Source: Phycisphaerae bacterium (GTDB taxonomy: Bacteria; Planctomycetota; Phycisphaerae; Phycisphaerales; SM1A02). From it: DNA of 6,525 nt. Position 1 is the first letter of the stretch. Each line of letters opens with the position of its first letter. This document shows, in pieces, positions 6,085 through 6,525 of this stretch. The notes under the pieces were generated by a model. That model ran no database searches, was not told the DNA's origin, and saw only the letters and a program-made list of their open reading frames with translations. A program made the position numbers and the translations under genes. The stretch lies in contig JABJDN010000206.1 of assembly GCA_018665385.1 (NCBI GenBank), positions 1-6,525 on the forward strand, given 5' to 3'.

Positions 6085-6525
6085 ATGGCAAAGAATAAGA
6101 AAAAGAAAAAAGGCGGGTATAAACCACCGGTAGAAACGAAAGAAGATATTGTTCTAGCTATCGCTTCAGTGGCAGACAAGATATTTGCTACAGAGGAACC
6201 TGGCGCGTTATGGGGCGATCTACATAAAGCTTTTTTAAAATCAGATGTTGATGCTTCTGTATCTGCAAAAATAATTATGCACAAAGACATTGACGAACTA
6301 CGCAAGGTTCTCACGCAGTTGCAATCAGGTGACTCGGTCCATCTTGTAGAAGAAGAAATAGCAGAATTGCCTACATTGTCTCACGACGAACAGATAGAAG
6401 CGATGCGTGTGTTCAGGAAACGTGTTAAATTTATGGTCCTTGATAGAGAATCAAAATTAGGTGTTGGTCCGCTTACAAAAGGTAAAGATGCGAGTGTCGA
6501 TTCAATGATGGCACCACATGATTAC
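6085..6525 (+). CDS. Unidentified protein with Lys-rich N-terminus (3' end missing)
   Basis: An ATG at 6085-6087, 9 bases after the peptidase stop, opens a frame that continues for 147 codons to the end of the window without a stop. I do not recognise the family. The protein starts MAKNKKKKKGGYKPP, a basic disordered-looking tail, followed by a helical, mixed-charge region (about 17-120, including V-H-L-V-E-E-E-I-A-E-L-P and D-E-Q-I-E-A-M-R-V-F-R-K-R) and then ESKLGVGPLTKGKDASV (about 123-139). There is no signal peptide, membrane segment or cysteine, so it is probably cytoplasmic; the basic tail could bind nucleic acid or ribosomes, but that is inference. Codon usage resembles the upstream genes and spacing places it as the fourth operon member. 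No Shine-Dalgarno is visible before the ATG. Confidence 0.72.
   Translation, partial: MAKNKKKKKGGYKPPVETKEDIVLAIASVADKIFATEEPGALWGDLHKAFLKSDVDASVSAKIIMHKDIDELRKVLTQLQSGDSVHLVEEEIAELPTLSHDEQIEAMRVFRKRVKFMVLDRESKLGVGPLTKGKDASVDSMMAPHDY

Noticed and set aside
6091..6113. A-rich run as a programmed frameshift site
   Set aside because: The AAAAAAG heptamer falls in the wrong phase (codons AAA AAA GGC, not A-AAA-AAG), and the zero frame stays open to the window end. It simply encodes the lysine tail.
1..6525. Mobile element, CRISPR array, RNA gene or defence system
   Set aside because: I saw no terminal inverted repeats, transposase or integrase motifs, regularly spaced direct repeats, tRNA cloverleaf or known defence domains.

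Overview
The window looks like chromosome from a Gram-negative bacterium, most likely a marine planctomycete of the Phycisphaerae type. This is inferred from three things. The first gene is a secreted modular protein combining cysteine modules that begin GACC with dockerin-like calcium loops ending in a D-(I/L)-L-A-(I/V)-(V/I)-G-x-W-G pattern, a combination I associate with that group. There is a three-repeat DUF1573 lipoprotein. Recognisable Shine-Dalgarno sites are almost absent. Base composition is moderately AT-rich by eye. No sequence search was possible, so the taxonomic call is tentative.

Layout, left to right: (1) bases 1-1986, + strand, the 3' part of a large extracellular modular protein whose start lies outside the window; (2) a strong intrinsic terminator at 2005-2037; (3) 2036-2623, - strand, a small exported DUF1579 protein, convergent with gene 1; (4) a very short divergent control region around 2624-2669 with overlapping, opposed promoter-like elements; (5) a tightly packed + strand operon: DUF1573 lipoprotein (2670-3719), dCMP deaminase (3722-4171), M1-family zinc aminopeptidase lipoprotein (4168-6075), and a lysine-rich protein of unknown function (6085 to the window end, cut off). 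Gaps inside the operon are 2, -4 and 9 bases, so the four genes are probably cotranscribed, and the deaminase and peptidase genes are probably translationally coupled.

Functionally, the operon combines one cytoplasmic nucleotide-metabolism enzyme (dCMP to dUMP, feeding thymidylate synthesis) with two probable lipoproteins of the cell envelope. I see no pathway joining them; shared expression may reflect general housekeeping. No stretch above 300 bases lacks a gene. I saw no RNA gene, mobile element, CRISPR array or defence system. The least ordinary parts are the domain architecture of the first protein, the compact divergent promoter with a possibly leaderless lipoprotein mRNA, and the unidentified last gene.
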